52,059 nt of DNA, from contig CAZPAV010000017.1 in NCBI GenBank assembly GCA_964584755.1, forward strand, positions 1 through 52,059, written 5' to 3'. Origin of the DNA: CAZPAV01 sp964584755. GTDB taxonomy: Bacteria; Actinomycetota; Acidimicrobiia; Spongiisociales; UBA5794. Shown piece after piece: positions 18,091-26,982 of the stretch. The notes beneath the pieces are model-generated. The model ran no database searches. It was not told where the DNA came from and saw nothing but the letters and a program-made list of their open reading frames with translations. The stretch's first letter is position 1. Each line of letters opens with the position of its first letter. The position numbers and the translations under genes were made by a program.

Positions 18091-19361
18091 GCGGTCCGCT
18101 GCCCCGCCACCTCCTCCCGGACACCGCCGCGGTGGGCCGGGACGGTTCCCTCTCCGTCGGCGGGTGCGACCTCATCGACCTCGCCGCCGAGTTCGGCACC
18201 CCGGTCTTCGTCTACGACGAGGAGCATCTGCGGGCCCGGTGCCGCGAGGCGGTCGCCGCCTTCGGCGACGGCGTGGCCTACGCCGCCAAGGCGTTCCTCT
18301 GCACCGCCATGGCCCGGCTCGCCCACGAGGAGGGGATGCAGCTCGACGTCGCCACCGGAGGGGAGCTGCACGTCGCCCTCGCCGCCGGCGTCCCCGCGGC
18401 GCGGCTCGTCCTCCACGGCAACAACAAGTCCCTCGCCGAGCTCGAGATGGCGCTCGAGGCCGGGGTGGGCCGGGTCGTCGTCGACTCCCTCGACGAGCTC
18501 GATCGGATCGAGGCCCTGGTGGGGGCGGGGGCGCCGCCCCCCCGGGTCCTCGTGCGGATCAACCCGGGGGTCGAGGCGCACACCCACCGCTACCTCCAGA
18601 CCGGCGCCGCCGACTCGAAGTTCGGCCTCGGCCTCGTCTCGGGGGCGGCGACGACCGCGGTGGAGCGGGCGGCCGCGTCCGGGGCCATGGAGATCGTCGG
18701 CGTCCACGCCCACGTGGGCAGCCAGGTGTTCGAGGCCGAGTCGTTCCGCAAGGCGGTCGGGGTGCTCGCCCCCTTCGTCAACCGGTACGGGTTCGCGGAG
18801 TTCTCCATCGGGGGTGGCCTCGGCGTGCCCTACGTGACGGGGGAGGCGGCGCCGACGATCACGGCGTGGGCCGGTGTGGTGCAGGAGGCGTGCGCCGAGC
18901 ACGGGGTGTCGGCCCGGATCCTCGCCGAGCCGGGCCGGGCGATCGCCGCCGCCGCCGCGGTGACCCTCTACACGGTGGGGACGATCAAGGAGCTCCCCGG
19001 CATCCGCACCTACGTGGCGGTGGACGGCGGGATGAGCGACAACCCCCGTCCGGTGCTGTACGGGTCCGGGTACGAGGCGTTCCTGCCCCGCGAGGTGACG
19101 GCGCCCCGCCCCCGGCGGGTGCGCATCGTCGGGAAGCACTGCGAGTCGGGGGACGTCCTCGTCGACGACGCCGCCGTCCCCGCCGATCTCCGGGTGGGCG
19201 ACGTCCTCGCCACGCCCGTCACCGGCGCCTACGGCCACGCCATGGGCTCGAACTACAACATGGTCCTCCGTCCGCCGGTCGTGTTCGTGCGGGACGGGAA
19301 GGCCCGGCTCGTCGTGCGACGTGAGACCTACGAGGACCTGCTGCGCCGCGACCTCGGGTGA
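18087..19361 (+). CDS. lysA: Diaminopimelate decarboxylase
   Basis: 424 residues; GTG at 18087 overlaps the argS stop by 4 bases (GTGA), so it is translationally coupled. Last step of lysine synthesis, meso-DAP to L-lysine. Fold-type III PLP enzyme: Lys68 in VAYAAKAF binds PLP; HVGSQ, SIGGGLGVPY (phosphate site), EPGR, Cys352 in HCESGD from the other subunit, and GAYGHAMGSNYN are all present. Its 3' end overlaps the opposite-strand O-antigen-ligase-like gene by 34 bases. Confidence 0.96.
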   Translation: MSGPLPRHLLPDTAAVGRDGSLSVGGCDLIDLAAEFGTPVFVYDEEHLRARCREAVAAFGDGVAYAAKAFLCTAMARLAHEEGMQLDVATGGELHVALAAGVPAARLVLHGNNKSLAELEMALEAGVGRVVVDSLDELDRIEALVGAGAPPPRVLVRINPGVEAHTHRYLQTGAADSKFGLGLVSGAATTAVERAAASGAMEIVGVHAHVGSQVFEAESFRKAVGVLAPFVNRYGFAEFSIGGGLGVPYVTGEAAPTITAWAGVVQEACAEHGVSARILAEPGRAIAAAAAVTLYTVGTIKELPGIRTYVAVDGGMSDNPRPVLYGSGYEAFLPREVTAPRPRRVRIVGKHCESGDVLVDDAAVPADLRVGDVLATPVTGAYGHAMGSNYNMVLRPPVVFVRDGKARLVVRRETYEDLLRRDLG

Positions 19362-20707
19362 TCGCGGCGGGTGGCGGCGGCGAGGATCCCCAGCCACACC
19401 GCCAGCAGCACGAGGCCGGTGGGCCGGTCGTAGTGGAGGACGTCGAAGAGGAGGAACGGGAGGGTGCCCAGGTAGAGGGCGGCCGGCCCCGGGCCCGCCC
19501 GGACCGCCTGGAGCCCCGTCGTCGCCAGGAGGAGCGTCACCGCCACCGCGGCGAGGATGCCGCTCTCGGCGGCGAGGGTGAGGGGGACGTCGTGGGCGGG
19601 GAACGGGTAGCGCTCGTCGAGGACGCCTTCGTCCCGGAGCACCGTCACGAACCGGCCCGGGCCGACGCCGAGGAGCGGATGCTCCGCGACGAGGTGGGCC
19701 GCCTCGCGGGTGAGGGTCACCCGTCCCAGGCTCGCCGCGTCGAGGTCGGCGGTGGCGGTGTGCTCGTACCGGGCCATCCAGTGGGGGAACGTCACCAGGG
19801 CCGCCACGGCGAAGCCGGCGCCGATCCAGAGAGCGACCCGCCCCGCGTCCCGGTCTCCCCGCCGGCGCCCCCACAGGAGCGCCCCGAGGAGGAGCACGAG
19901 TCCGAGGAGCGCGGCACGGGAGTGGGTGGCGCCCACGGCGACGCCGGCGAGGGCGAGCCCGAGCCGGCTCCAGGGTCCGGGACGTTCCCGGACGGTGGCC
20001 GCCCACACCCCGGCGGCGAGCAGGCCGAGCGCCGCCACCTCGTAGACGTGGGTCATCGTGCCCTGGGGGCGGAGGAACCCGTCGATCTCGCGCAGCGTCA
20101 GACCGGGGGCGACCCAGGAGAGGACCCAGGGGCGGCCGGTGACGCCCTGGAGCAGGGCGAGGAGGCCTTGGAGGGCGGCGGTGGCGAGCAGTGGTGCGGC
20201 GACGAAGCGACGCCGTTCCACCGCATCCATCCCCGCGACGACGGCGACGATGCCGGTCCCGGCGACGGCGTAGGCGGCGAGCGCCGCCCCCGTCCCGGAG
20301 GGGTGGACGGCGAAGGCGAGGAGGGTCGCCGCGGCGAGAACGACCATCGTCCCGGCGGCCGCGTTCACCGGGTCGTCACGGAGGCGCCGGGCGACGAGCG
20401 GGGCGGCGAGGAGGAAGAGGATCGCGGTGAGCGCCACCGCCGCCAGGGTGACCCACCGGAACGGCCCGAGAACGAACGGCTTCGTGACGGTGGGGACGAG
20501 GAGGATCGTGGCGGCGACGAGCCGGGCACGGACCCGGCCCCACGAGTCGGCGGCATCCGCCGGCGTGGCGACGCCGCCGGGGTCGCCGGCGTGCTCCTCG
20601 GTCGTGGATCTCGTGTCGTCTCCTTCCTCGCGGGGGAGGTATCGGCCGGCGGGCCGGTGCGCCTGAGCGGGACGTGACGGGGGACCGTCTATCGTCGGGC
20701 TCCACAT
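19328..20707 (-). CDS. O-antigen ligase/Wzy-type membrane protein
   Basis: 459 residues if started at the ATG at 20707; the true start is uncertain because no good ribosome site precedes a start codon in frame. About ten hydrophobic helices begin near residue 50. The large outer loop and ligase motif region are visible: THSRAALLGLVLLLGALLWG, then HPLLGVGPGRFV and HDVPLTLAAESGIL, both typical of the O-antigen ligase/polymerase family. Such proteins join or polymerise lipid-linked glycans outside the membrane; a Gram-positive member would act on wall polysaccharide or teichoic-type polymers. It is wedged between lysA and hom on the opposite strand and its start region overlaps that of hom. Confidence 0.75.
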   Translation of the reverse strand: MWSPTIDGPPSRPAQAHRPAGRYLPREEGDDTRSTTEEHAGDPGGVATPADAADSWGRVRARLVAATILLVPTVTKPFVLGPFRWVTLAAVALTAILFLLAAPLVARRLRDDPVNAAAGTMVVLAAATLLAFAVHPSGTGAALAAYAVAGTGIVAVVAGMDAVERRRFVAAPLLATAALQGLLALLQGVTGRPWVLSWVAPGLTLREIDGFLRPQGTMTHVYEVAALGLLAAGVWAATVRERPGPWSRLGLALAGVAVGATHSRAALLGLVLLLGALLWGRRRGDRDAGRVALWIGAGFAVAALVTFPHWMARYEHTATADLDAASLGRVTLTREAAHLVAEHPLLGVGPGRFVTVLRDEGVLDERYPFPAHDVPLTLAAESGILAAVAVTLLLATTGLQAVRAGPGPAALYLGTLPFLLFDVLHYDRPTGLVLLAVWLGILAAATRRDHPRSRRSRSS

Positions 20708-21995
20708 GGATTCCACCATCGGCATCGGGTTCCTCGGCGCGGGGACCGTCGGGGGGACGCTCATCCGGCGCCTCCTCGACGAGCGGGCGGCCATCGCCGC
20801 CAAGACCGGGCTCGATCTCGAGGTGCGGCGGGTGGCGGTGCGCGACCGGTCGAAGTCACGGGCCTTCGCCCTCCCCGAGGAGCTCGTCACCACCGACCCC
20901 TCCGCGGTGGTATCCGACCCGGAGGTGCGTCTCGTCGTCGAGCTCATGGGCGGCCAGGACCCCGCCGGGGATCTCGTCCTCGCCGCCCTCGAGGGCGGCA
21001 AGCCGGTCGTCACCGCCAACAAGGAGCTCCTCGCCGCTCGCGGTCCCGAGCTCGTCGCCGCCGCGGCCCGCTCCGGGGTGCCGCTCCTCTTCGAGGCGGC
21101 CGTCGGGGGGGGCATCCCCATCATCCGCCCCCTCGCCGAGACCCTCGCCGGCGAGCCGGTGCAGCGGGTCATGGGCATCGTCAACGGCACGACGAACCAC
21201 ATCCTCACCGACATGGCCGAGTCCGGCACCTCCTACGAGGACGCCCTCGCCGAGGCGCAGCGCCTCGGGTACGCCGAGGCCGACCCCACCGCCGACGTCT
21301 CCGGCGCCGACGCCGCGGCGAAGGCCGCGATCCTCGCCTCCCTCGCCTTCGGCACCTGGGTGGGGTTCGACGCCGTGTTTCGGGAGGGGATCGAGGGGAT
21401 CTCCCCCGCCGACTTCGCCTTCGCCGCCCGGTTCGGGTACGTCGTCAAGCTCCTCGCCGTCGCCGAGCGCGTCGCCGGTGGGGTGTCGGTCCGGGTGCAT
21501 CCGGTCATGATCCCCACCACCCATCCCCTGGCGTCCATCCGGGGGGCGACGAACGCCGTGTTCATCACCGGCCCCTCCATCGGGGAGCTGCTCTTCGCCG
21601 GGCCGGGCGCCGGCGGGGCGCCCACCGCCACCGCCGTGCTCGGCGACGTCATCGACGCCGCCCGGGACCTCCTCGCCGGCTCCGAGGTGGCTCCCCGGAT
21701 CCGTTTCTCCCCGGGGGAGATCGTCGACTTCGGGGAGATCCCCACGAAGTGGTACGTGCGTCTCGCCGTCGCCGACCGTCCCGGCGTCCTCGCCCGGATC
21801 GCCGGCGCCTTCGGAGACGCCGACGTCTCCATCAAGTCGGTGTGGCAGGAGGGGGAGGGGAGCGAGGCGGTCCTCCTCATCGTCACCCACCGGGCTCCCG
21901 AGCGACGGCAGCGCCGTGCCGTCGCCGCCCTCGAGACGCTCGACGTCGTCGAGGAGGTCGCCGCGGTCATCCGGGTGGAGAGCGAGGAGTCGTGA
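20706..21995 (+). CDS. hom: Homoserine dehydrogenase with ACT domain
   Basis: 429 residues, ATG at 20706. It reduces aspartate semialdehyde to homoserine for threonine and methionine. The Rossmann motif is GFLGAGTVGGTLI (about 6-18); TANKELLA and GIVNGTTNHIL are the catalytic-domain signatures; the C-terminal ACT domain (VADRPGVLARIAGAFGDADV, about 356-375) gives likely feedback control by threonine. The stop overlaps the thrC start by 4 bases (GTGA). Confidence 0.97.
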   Translation: MDSTIGIGFLGAGTVGGTLIRRLLDERAAIAAKTGLDLEVRRVAVRDRSKSRAFALPEELVTTDPSAVVSDPEVRLVVELMGGQDPAGDLVLAALEGGKPVVTANKELLAARGPELVAAAARSGVPLLFEAAVGGGIPIIRPLAETLAGEPVQRVMGIVNGTTNHILTDMAESGTSYEDALAEAQRLGYAEADPTADVSGADAAAKAAILASLAFGTWVGFDAVFREGIEGISPADFAFAARFGYVVKLLAVAERVAGGVSVRVHPVMIPTTHPLASIRGATNAVFITGPSIGELLFAGPGAGGAPTATAVLGDVIDAARDLLAGSEVAPRIRFSPGEIVDFGEIPTKWYVRLAVADRPGVLARIAGAFGDADVSIKSVWQEGEGSEAVLLIVTHRAPERRQRRAVAALETLDVVEEVAAVIRVESEES

Positions 21996-23017
21996 CCTGG
22001 CGCGGCGTCATCGAGGAGTTCCGGGACCGGCTCCCGGTCTCGGCGGCGACACCGGTGGTGACCCTCCTCGAGGGCGGCACCCCGCTCGTTCCCGCCCCGG
22101 CGCTCTCCGCCCGGGTGCGTCGGGACGTCTTCCTCAAGTACGAGGGGGTGAACCCCACGGGATCCTTCAAGGACCGGGGGATGACCCTGGCGGTGTCCAA
22201 GGCGGTGGAGGAGGGGGCCCGCGCCGTGGCGTGCGCCTCCACCGGGAACACGTCGGCGTCGGCGGCGGCGTACGCGGCCCGGGCCGGGATCACCTGCGTC
22301 GTGGTGCTCCCCGCGGGGAAGATCGCCCGGGGGAAGCTGGCGCAGGCCATCGCCCACGACGCCACGATCGTGCCGGTGGCGGGGAACTTCGACGACGCCC
22401 TCGCCCTCGTTCTCGAGCTCACCGCCACCCGGGAGGTGACGCTGGTGAACTCCCTCAACCCGTTCCGCATCGACGGGCAGCAGACCGCCGCCTGGGAGGT
22501 CGTCGACGCCCTCGGCGGCGTCCCCGCGGTGCACGCCCTCCCCGTGGGGAACGCCGGCAACATCACCGCGTACTGGAAGGGGTACCGGGCCGTCGACGCC
22601 GCGCCCCGCATGTGGGGCTTCCAGGCGGCCGGGGCGGCGCCGCTCGTCCTCGGGGAGGTGGTGGAGGCCCCCGAGACGATCGCCACCGCCATCCGGATCG
22701 GGAACCCGGCGTCGTGGAACGGCGCGGTCGCGGCGCGCGACGAGTCGGGAGGGAGGATCGACGCGGTCACCGACGAGCAGATCCTCGACGCCTACCGGTT
22801 CCTCGCCGCCCGCGAGGGGGTGTTCTGCGAGCCGGCGTCGGCGGCGTCGGTGGCGGGGATCCTCGCCCACGCCGCCGAGCTCCCCGACGGTCCGGTGGTC
22901 TGCACCCTCACCGGGCACGGCCTCAAGGATCCGGAGACCGCGACCGCCGCGGCCGCCCTGCCCGAGCCGGTCCCGCCCCGTCTCGACGCCGTCGTGGAGC
23001 TGCTCGGCTGGGAGTGA
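21992..23017 (+). CDS. thrC: Threonine synthase
   Basis: 341 residues from the GTG at 21992, coupled to hom. PLP-dependent conversion of O-phosphohomoserine to threonine. The PLP lysine is Lys60 in NPTGSFKDRGM; ACASTGNTSASAAAYAARAG is the phosphate-binding loop region; LPVGNAGNITAYWKGY holds the glycine-rich PLP clamp. This is the short actinobacterial-type enzyme. Homoserine kinase (thrB), which often follows in actinomycetes, is absent; a 207-base gap leads to rho. Confidence 0.95.
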   Translation: MTWRGVIEEFRDRLPVSAATPVVTLLEGGTPLVPAPALSARVRRDVFLKYEGVNPTGSFKDRGMTLAVSKAVEEGARAVACASTGNTSASAAAYAARAGITCVVVLPAGKIARGKLAQAIAHDATIVPVAGNFDDALALVLELTATREVTLVNSLNPFRIDGQQTAAWEVVDALGGVPAVHALPVGNAGNITAYWKGYRAVDAAPRMWGFQAAGAAPLVLGEVVEAPETIATAIRIGNPASWNGAVAARDESGGRIDAVTDEQILDAYRFLAAREGVFCEPASAASVAGILAHAAELPDGPVVCTLTGHGLKDPETATAAAALPEPVPPRLDAVVELLGWE

Positions 23018-23043
23018 GAGGACCGCCCGGTTCGGGACGCCAC

Positions 23044-23071
23044 TTGCGTAGCGCACGAACCCGGGTACAAT
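23044..23071 (+). promoter_or_regulatory. Promoter for rho
   Basis: TTGCGT (23044-23049), 16-base spacer, TACAAT (23066-23071): the clearest housekeeping-type promoter in the window. It leaves a leader of about 145 bases before the rho ATG, which would suit the autoregulation by premature termination known for rho genes. Confidence 0.65.
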
Positions 23072-23224
23072 CCCTTCATCCAGTTCCCCCTCGTTGCAGG
23101 GCCGTGCGCGCGGTCCCGGGGGGACGCTCCGAGACCACCAGGGCGAAACCCGATACGGTCGTCTCCCTTTTCCGGGCCTCCCGGCCCACCACAGGCTCCC
23201 AGCTCGAAAGGGGCAGCAGCCGAC

Positions 23225-24673
23225 ATGAGCAGTACCAGAGCCAGACTCCAGGAGATGGGGCTCGACGAGCTCCGCGACATGGCGGGCAAGGTCGACGTCG
23301 ATCCGGACGGGCTCCAGAAGACGAAGCTCATCGCCGCCATCCTCGACTCGGGGAAGTTCGACGCCGCGATGCTTCCCGCCGAGTCCACCGCGGACGCCGC
23401 GGTGACGGTCCGGCCGGAGCGGGACAACGGCTCCCGCGGCGAGCACCCCCGGCAGGGACGGCCCGGCGAGCAGTCGGGAGCCGGCGAGGGCGGAGGCCGG
23501 CGCCGGCGCCGGCGACGGGGCGGCCGGAGCGCACAGGAGCCCATCGACGAGTCCGAGCTCGAGATCCGCGAGGGCATCCTCGACATCCTCCCCGAGGGGT
23601 ACGGCTTCCTCCGCTGCACCGGGTACCTGCCCGGGGAGAAGGACGCCTACGTCTCGGCGAACGTCATCCGCAAGGCGAAGCTCCGCCGCGGCGACATCGT
23701 CAAGGGCCCGGTGCGGCCTGCTCGGGCCCAGGAGAAGTTCCCGGCGCTGGTCCGTGCCATCGAGGTCGACGGCCTCGATCCGGAGCAGGCGAAGGAGCGT
23801 CCCAAGTTCGGCGACCTCACCCCCCTCTTCCCCGACGAGCGGCTCCGGCTCGAGGTGGCGGGGAAGCCCGAGGCGATGATCGCCCGCATCGTCGACCTCA
23901 TCGCCCCCATCGGGAAGGGACAGCGGGGGCTCATCGTCTCGCCCCCCAAGGCCGGCAAGACGACCGTCCTCAAGGAGATCGCGAACTCGATCACGACGAA
24001 CAACCCCGAGTGTCACCTCATGGTCGTCCTCGTCGACGAGCGTCCCGAGGAGGTCACCGACATGCAGCGGTCGGTGAAGGGGGAGGTCATCTACTCCACC
24101 TTCGACCGGCCCGCCGAGGAGCACACCCAGGTGTCGGAGCTCGCCATCGCCCGCGCCAAGCGGCTCGTCGAGATGGGCACCGACGTGGTGATCCTCCTCG
24201 ACTCGATCACCCGTCTCGCCCGGGCCCACAACCTCGCCACCCCCGCCTCGGGGCGGATCCTCTCCGGCGGGGTCGACTCCACGGCGCTGTACCCCCCGAA
24301 GCGGTTCTTCGGCGCCGCCCGCAACATCGAGGAGGGCGGCAGCCTGACCATCCTCGGGACCGCCCTCGTGGAGACGGGCTCCCGGATGGACGAGGTCATC
24401 TTCGAGGAGTTCAAGGGCACCGGGAACATGGAGCTCCGCCTCGACCGGAAGCTCGCCGACAAGCGGATCTACCCGGCCATCGACATCGCCGCCTCCGGGA
24501 CCCGGCGCGAGGAGCTCCTCTTCGACCGTCGGGAGCTGCAGGAGGTGTGGAAGCTGCGACGGGTGCTCCTCGCTCTCGACCCGGGGGCCGCGCTCGAGCT
24601 GCTCGTCGACCGCCTGAGGAGCACGAAGTCGAACGCCGAGTTCCTCGAGACCGTCGCCAAGTCCGGCCAGTAG
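23225..24673 (+). CDS. rho: Transcription termination factor Rho
   Basis: 482 residues, ATG at 23225. Hexameric RNA-dependent ATPase. Rho-N SAP-like domain (about 1-45); a short Arg/Gly-rich insert (about 62-106, with seven consecutive Arg) that is much smaller than the long insert of mycobacterial Rho; the cold-shock-like primary RNA-binding domain (EGILDILPEGYGFLR to about 182); then the motor domain with Walker A SPPKAGKTT (Lys245), LVDERPEEVTDMQRSVKGEV, and the Q/R loop region. It has its own promoter and a long leader. Confidence 0.97.
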   Translation: MSSTRARLQEMGLDELRDMAGKVDVDPDGLQKTKLIAAILDSGKFDAAMLPAESTADAAVTVRPERDNGSRGEHPRQGRPGEQSGAGEGGGRRRRRRRGGRSAQEPIDESELEIREGILDILPEGYGFLRCTGYLPGEKDAYVSANVIRKAKLRRGDIVKGPVRPARAQEKFPALVRAIEVDGLDPEQAKERPKFGDLTPLFPDERLRLEVAGKPEAMIARIVDLIAPIGKGQRGLIVSPPKAGKTTVLKEIANSITTNNPECHLMVVLVDERPEEVTDMQRSVKGEVIYSTFDRPAEEHTQVSELAIARAKRLVEMGTDVVILLDSITRLARAHNLATPASGRILSGGVDSTALYPPKRFFGAARNIEEGGSLTILGTALVETGSRMDEVIFEEFKGTGNMELRLDRKLADKRIYPAIDIAASGTRREELLFDRRELQEVWKLRRVLLALDPGAALELLVDRLRSTKSNAEFLETVAKSGQ

Positions 24674-24713
24674 CGGCGCTACGATTCCGCACCCAGGACA
24701 CCAGGAGACCACC

Positions 24714-24968
24714 GTGAGAACCGGCATCCATCCCGAGTACGTGGAGTGCACCGTCACCTGCTCGTGCGGCAACACGTTCACCACGCGCGCCACCCGTCCC
24801 GAGCTCCACGTGGAGCTCTGCAACGAGTGCCACCCGTTCTTCACCGGGAAGCAGAAGCTCGTCGACTCGGGAGGCCGGGTCGAGCGCTTCCGGCGGCGCT
24901 ACGCGAAGATCGGCGTCGACCGCTCCTCCGCGAGCGAGGGCGAGGCCTCCGGCGAACCGGAGGCCTGA
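24714..24968 (+). CDS. rpmE: Ribosomal protein L31
   Basis: 84 residues, GTG at 24714 with AGGAG seven bases upstream. It starts MRTGIHPEYVECTVTCSCGN; cysteines in CTVTCSC and CNECHPF form the zinc site of the C+ L31 type, and FFTGKQKLVDSGGRVERF is the family signature. The tail is extended by an acidic Ser/Glu stretch. A TACGAT at 24680-24685 may provide its own promoter within the rho operon. Confidence 0.97.
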   Translation: MRTGIHPEYVECTVTCSCGNTFTTRATRPELHVELCNECHPFFTGKQKLVDSGGRVERFRRRYAKIGVDRSSASEGEASGEPEA

Positions 24969-25913
24969 TTGGGTCGCCGGCCCGGCGCCACCGTCGGCGG
25001 CCAGGCCGTCATCGAAGGGGTGATGATGCGCGCCCCCGCGGCGTGGGCGGTGGCGGTGCGGCGTCCCGACGGGGTCATCGAGGCGGTGCGCCATCCCCTC
25101 CCGGCGCTCTCGCGACGGGGGCCGGCCGGGCGGATCTGGTTCCTCCGGGGCGTCCTCGTCCTCGTCGAGTCCCTCGGCCTCGGCTTCAAGGCCCTCGCCT
25201 GGTCGGCGGAGCGCGCCGGCGAGGAGGGTGAGGAGGTGTCGAAGGGGCAGGTCGCGGGGACCATGATCCTCGCCGTCCTCCTCGCCGTCGCGCTCTTCGT
25301 CCTCCTTCCCGTCTTCGCCGCCGGGTTCCTGCGACGGTTCCTCGCCGACAGCGGCCTCGCCTTCGTCCTCGTCGACGGCGTCATCCGGGTGGCGCTCGTC
25401 CTCGGCTACATCTGGCTCATCGGGCGTTCCGAGGAGATCGCCCGGGTCTTCGCCTACCACGGCGCCGAGCACAAGACGATCCACGCCTACGAGCACGGCG
25501 ATCCGCTCGACGTCGCCGCCATCCAGCGGTACAGCCCCCGACACCCCCGGTGCGGGACCTCCTTCATCATCATCGTGGCCATGGTGGCCTTCGTCGTGTT
25601 CCTCTTCCTCGCCCCGCTGCCCTTCCTCTGGCAGGTCCTCGGCCGGCTGGCGCTCATCCCGGTCATCGCCGGCATCGCCTACGAGGTCCTGCAGGCCGCC
25701 GCGGGCCGGCGCCGGCTGGCCTGGCTGTCCCGGCCCGGGATCTGGATCCAGGCGGTCACCACCAAGGAGCCCTCCGACGACCAGGTGGAGGTCGCGGTGG
25801 CGTCCCTCCTGACCGCCCTCGAACCCGACGCCGTGGCGGAGGTGCACGGGAGGGGTCCGGTCGCCGCCGGGGCCCTCGCCGTGGAGATCGACCCCGGAGA
25901 GGACGATGGATGA
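24969..25913 (+). CDS. DUF1385 (YqhQ-like) membrane protein
   Basis: 314 residues from a TTG directly after the rpmE stop. The N-terminal signature GGQAVIEGVMMRAP (about 9-22) is diagnostic of DUF1385. Later come HGAEHKTIHAYEHGD (about 164-178), a histidine-rich motif that looks like a metal site, and HPRCGTSFIII, with four or so membrane helices (about 96-118, 130-148, 198-220, 228-240). Function is unknown. It sits between rpmE and prfA and overlaps prfA by 8 bases. Confidence 0.9.
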   Translation: MGRRPGATVGGQAVIEGVMMRAPAAWAVAVRRPDGVIEAVRHPLPALSRRGPAGRIWFLRGVLVLVESLGLGFKALAWSAERAGEEGEEVSKGQVAGTMILAVLLAVALFVLLPVFAAGFLRRFLADSGLAFVLVDGVIRVALVLGYIWLIGRSEEIARVFAYHGAEHKTIHAYEHGDPLDVAAIQRYSPRHPRCGTSFIIIVAMVAFVVFLFLAPLPFLWQVLGRLALIPVIAGIAYEVLQAAAGRRRLAWLSRPGIWIQAVTTKEPSDDQVEVAVASLLTALEPDAVAEVHGRGPVAAGALAVEIDPGEDDG

Positions 25914-26982
25914 GCGACTTCGAGCCCGGCTCGAGGCGCTCGAGGAGGAGGACGACCGGATCGTCGCCGCGCTCGGCGACGCCGAGCTCCTCGCCGACCC
26001 GGCCCGGCTGCGGGCCGCGGCGGAGCGGCACGCCGAGCTGAAGGACGTCGTCGCCACCTTCCGCCGGTACCGGGAGGCGTCGGCCGAGGCGGCCGAGGCG
26101 GCCGAGATGGCCGCCGGGGAGCAGGATCCCGAGATGGTCGCCTACCTGCGCGAGGTGGCCGGCGAGCGCGCCGCGGAGCTCGTCGACCTCGAGGCGAGGC
26201 TGCGGCGCCTCCTCCTCCCCCGGGACCCGAACGACGCCAAGGACGTCATCGTCGAGATCCGCGCCGCCGCCGGAGGCGAGGAGGCGGCCCTGTGGGCGGC
26301 CGACCTGTACCGGATGTACGAGCGGTTCGCCGAGCGTCACCGGTGGCGGACCGAGCCCATCACCCTGGCGACGACCGGCACCGGCGGGATCAAGGAGGCG
26401 GTGTTCGCCGTGAAGGGGAAGGGCGCCTACGCCCGGTTCAAGTTCGAGGCCGGACCCCATCGGGTGCAGCGGGTGCCGCGGACGGAGTCCCAGGGACGGG
26501 TGCACACCTCGGTGGCGACCGTCGCCGTCCTGCCGGAGGCGGAGGCGGTGGAGGTGGAGCTCGACGAGCACGACCTCGAGATCGAGACGTTCCGGTCCAC
26601 CGGTCCCGGCGGCCAGTCGGTGAACACCACCGACTCGGCGGTGCGCATCACCCACCGGCCCACCGGGATCGTCGTCTCCTGCCAGGACGAGAAGTCGCAA
26701 CTCCAGAACAAGCTCAAGGCGATGCGGGTGCTGCGCGCCCGGCTGTACCGCCTTCGGATGGAGCGCCAGATGGGGGAGCGGGCCTCGGTGCGACGCTCCC
26801 AGGTGGGGTCGGGGGAGCGCGCCGAGAAGATCCGCACCTACAACTTCAAGGAGAACCGGGTCACCGACCACCGCATCGGTCTCACCGTGCACTCCCTCCC
26901 CCAGGTCCTCGACGGCGATCTCGACGAGATCCACGACGCGCTCGTCGCCGACGAGGCGGCCCGCGCCCTCGCCGGCGGATGA
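25906..26982 (+). CDS. prfA: Peptide chain release factor 1
   Basis: 358 residues, ATG at 25906 inside the end of the previous gene. It recognises UAA/UAG and hydrolyses peptidyl-tRNA. The GGQ loop is at 235-237 (TGPGGQSVNTT); the codon-reading PxT motif is PRT at 191-193 (RVPRTESQGR), where PAT or PVT is more usual. It is followed by prmC, whose product methylates the GGQ glutamine, with a 4-base overlap (ATGA). Confidence 0.97.
   Translation: MDERLRARLEALEEEDDRIVAALGDAELLADPARLRAAAERHAELKDVVATFRRYREASAEAAEAAEMAAGEQDPEMVAYLREVAGERAAELVDLEARLRRLLLPRDPNDAKDVIVEIRAAAGGEEAALWAADLYRMYERFAERHRWRTEPITLATTGTGGIKEAVFAVKGKGAYARFKFEAGPHRVQRVPRTESQGRVHTSVATVAVLPEAEAVEVELDEHDLEIETFRSTGPGGQSVNTTDSAVRITHRPTGIVVSCQDEKSQLQNKLKAMRVLRARLYRLRMERQMGERASVRRSQVGSGERAEKIRTYNFKENRVTDHRIGLTVHSLPQVLDGDLDEIHDALVADEAARALAGG

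Noticed and set aside
23072..23224. Riboswitch in the rho leader
   Set aside because: No conserved aptamer core is recognisable; the leader is better explained by rho autoregulation.
21233..24844. A 1203-codon open frame on the minus strand opposite hom, thrC and rho
   Set aside because: It is a GC-driven shadow: residue composition is Gly/Arg/Glu/Val-rich without domains, and the plus strand carries three well-conserved genes with full motifs.
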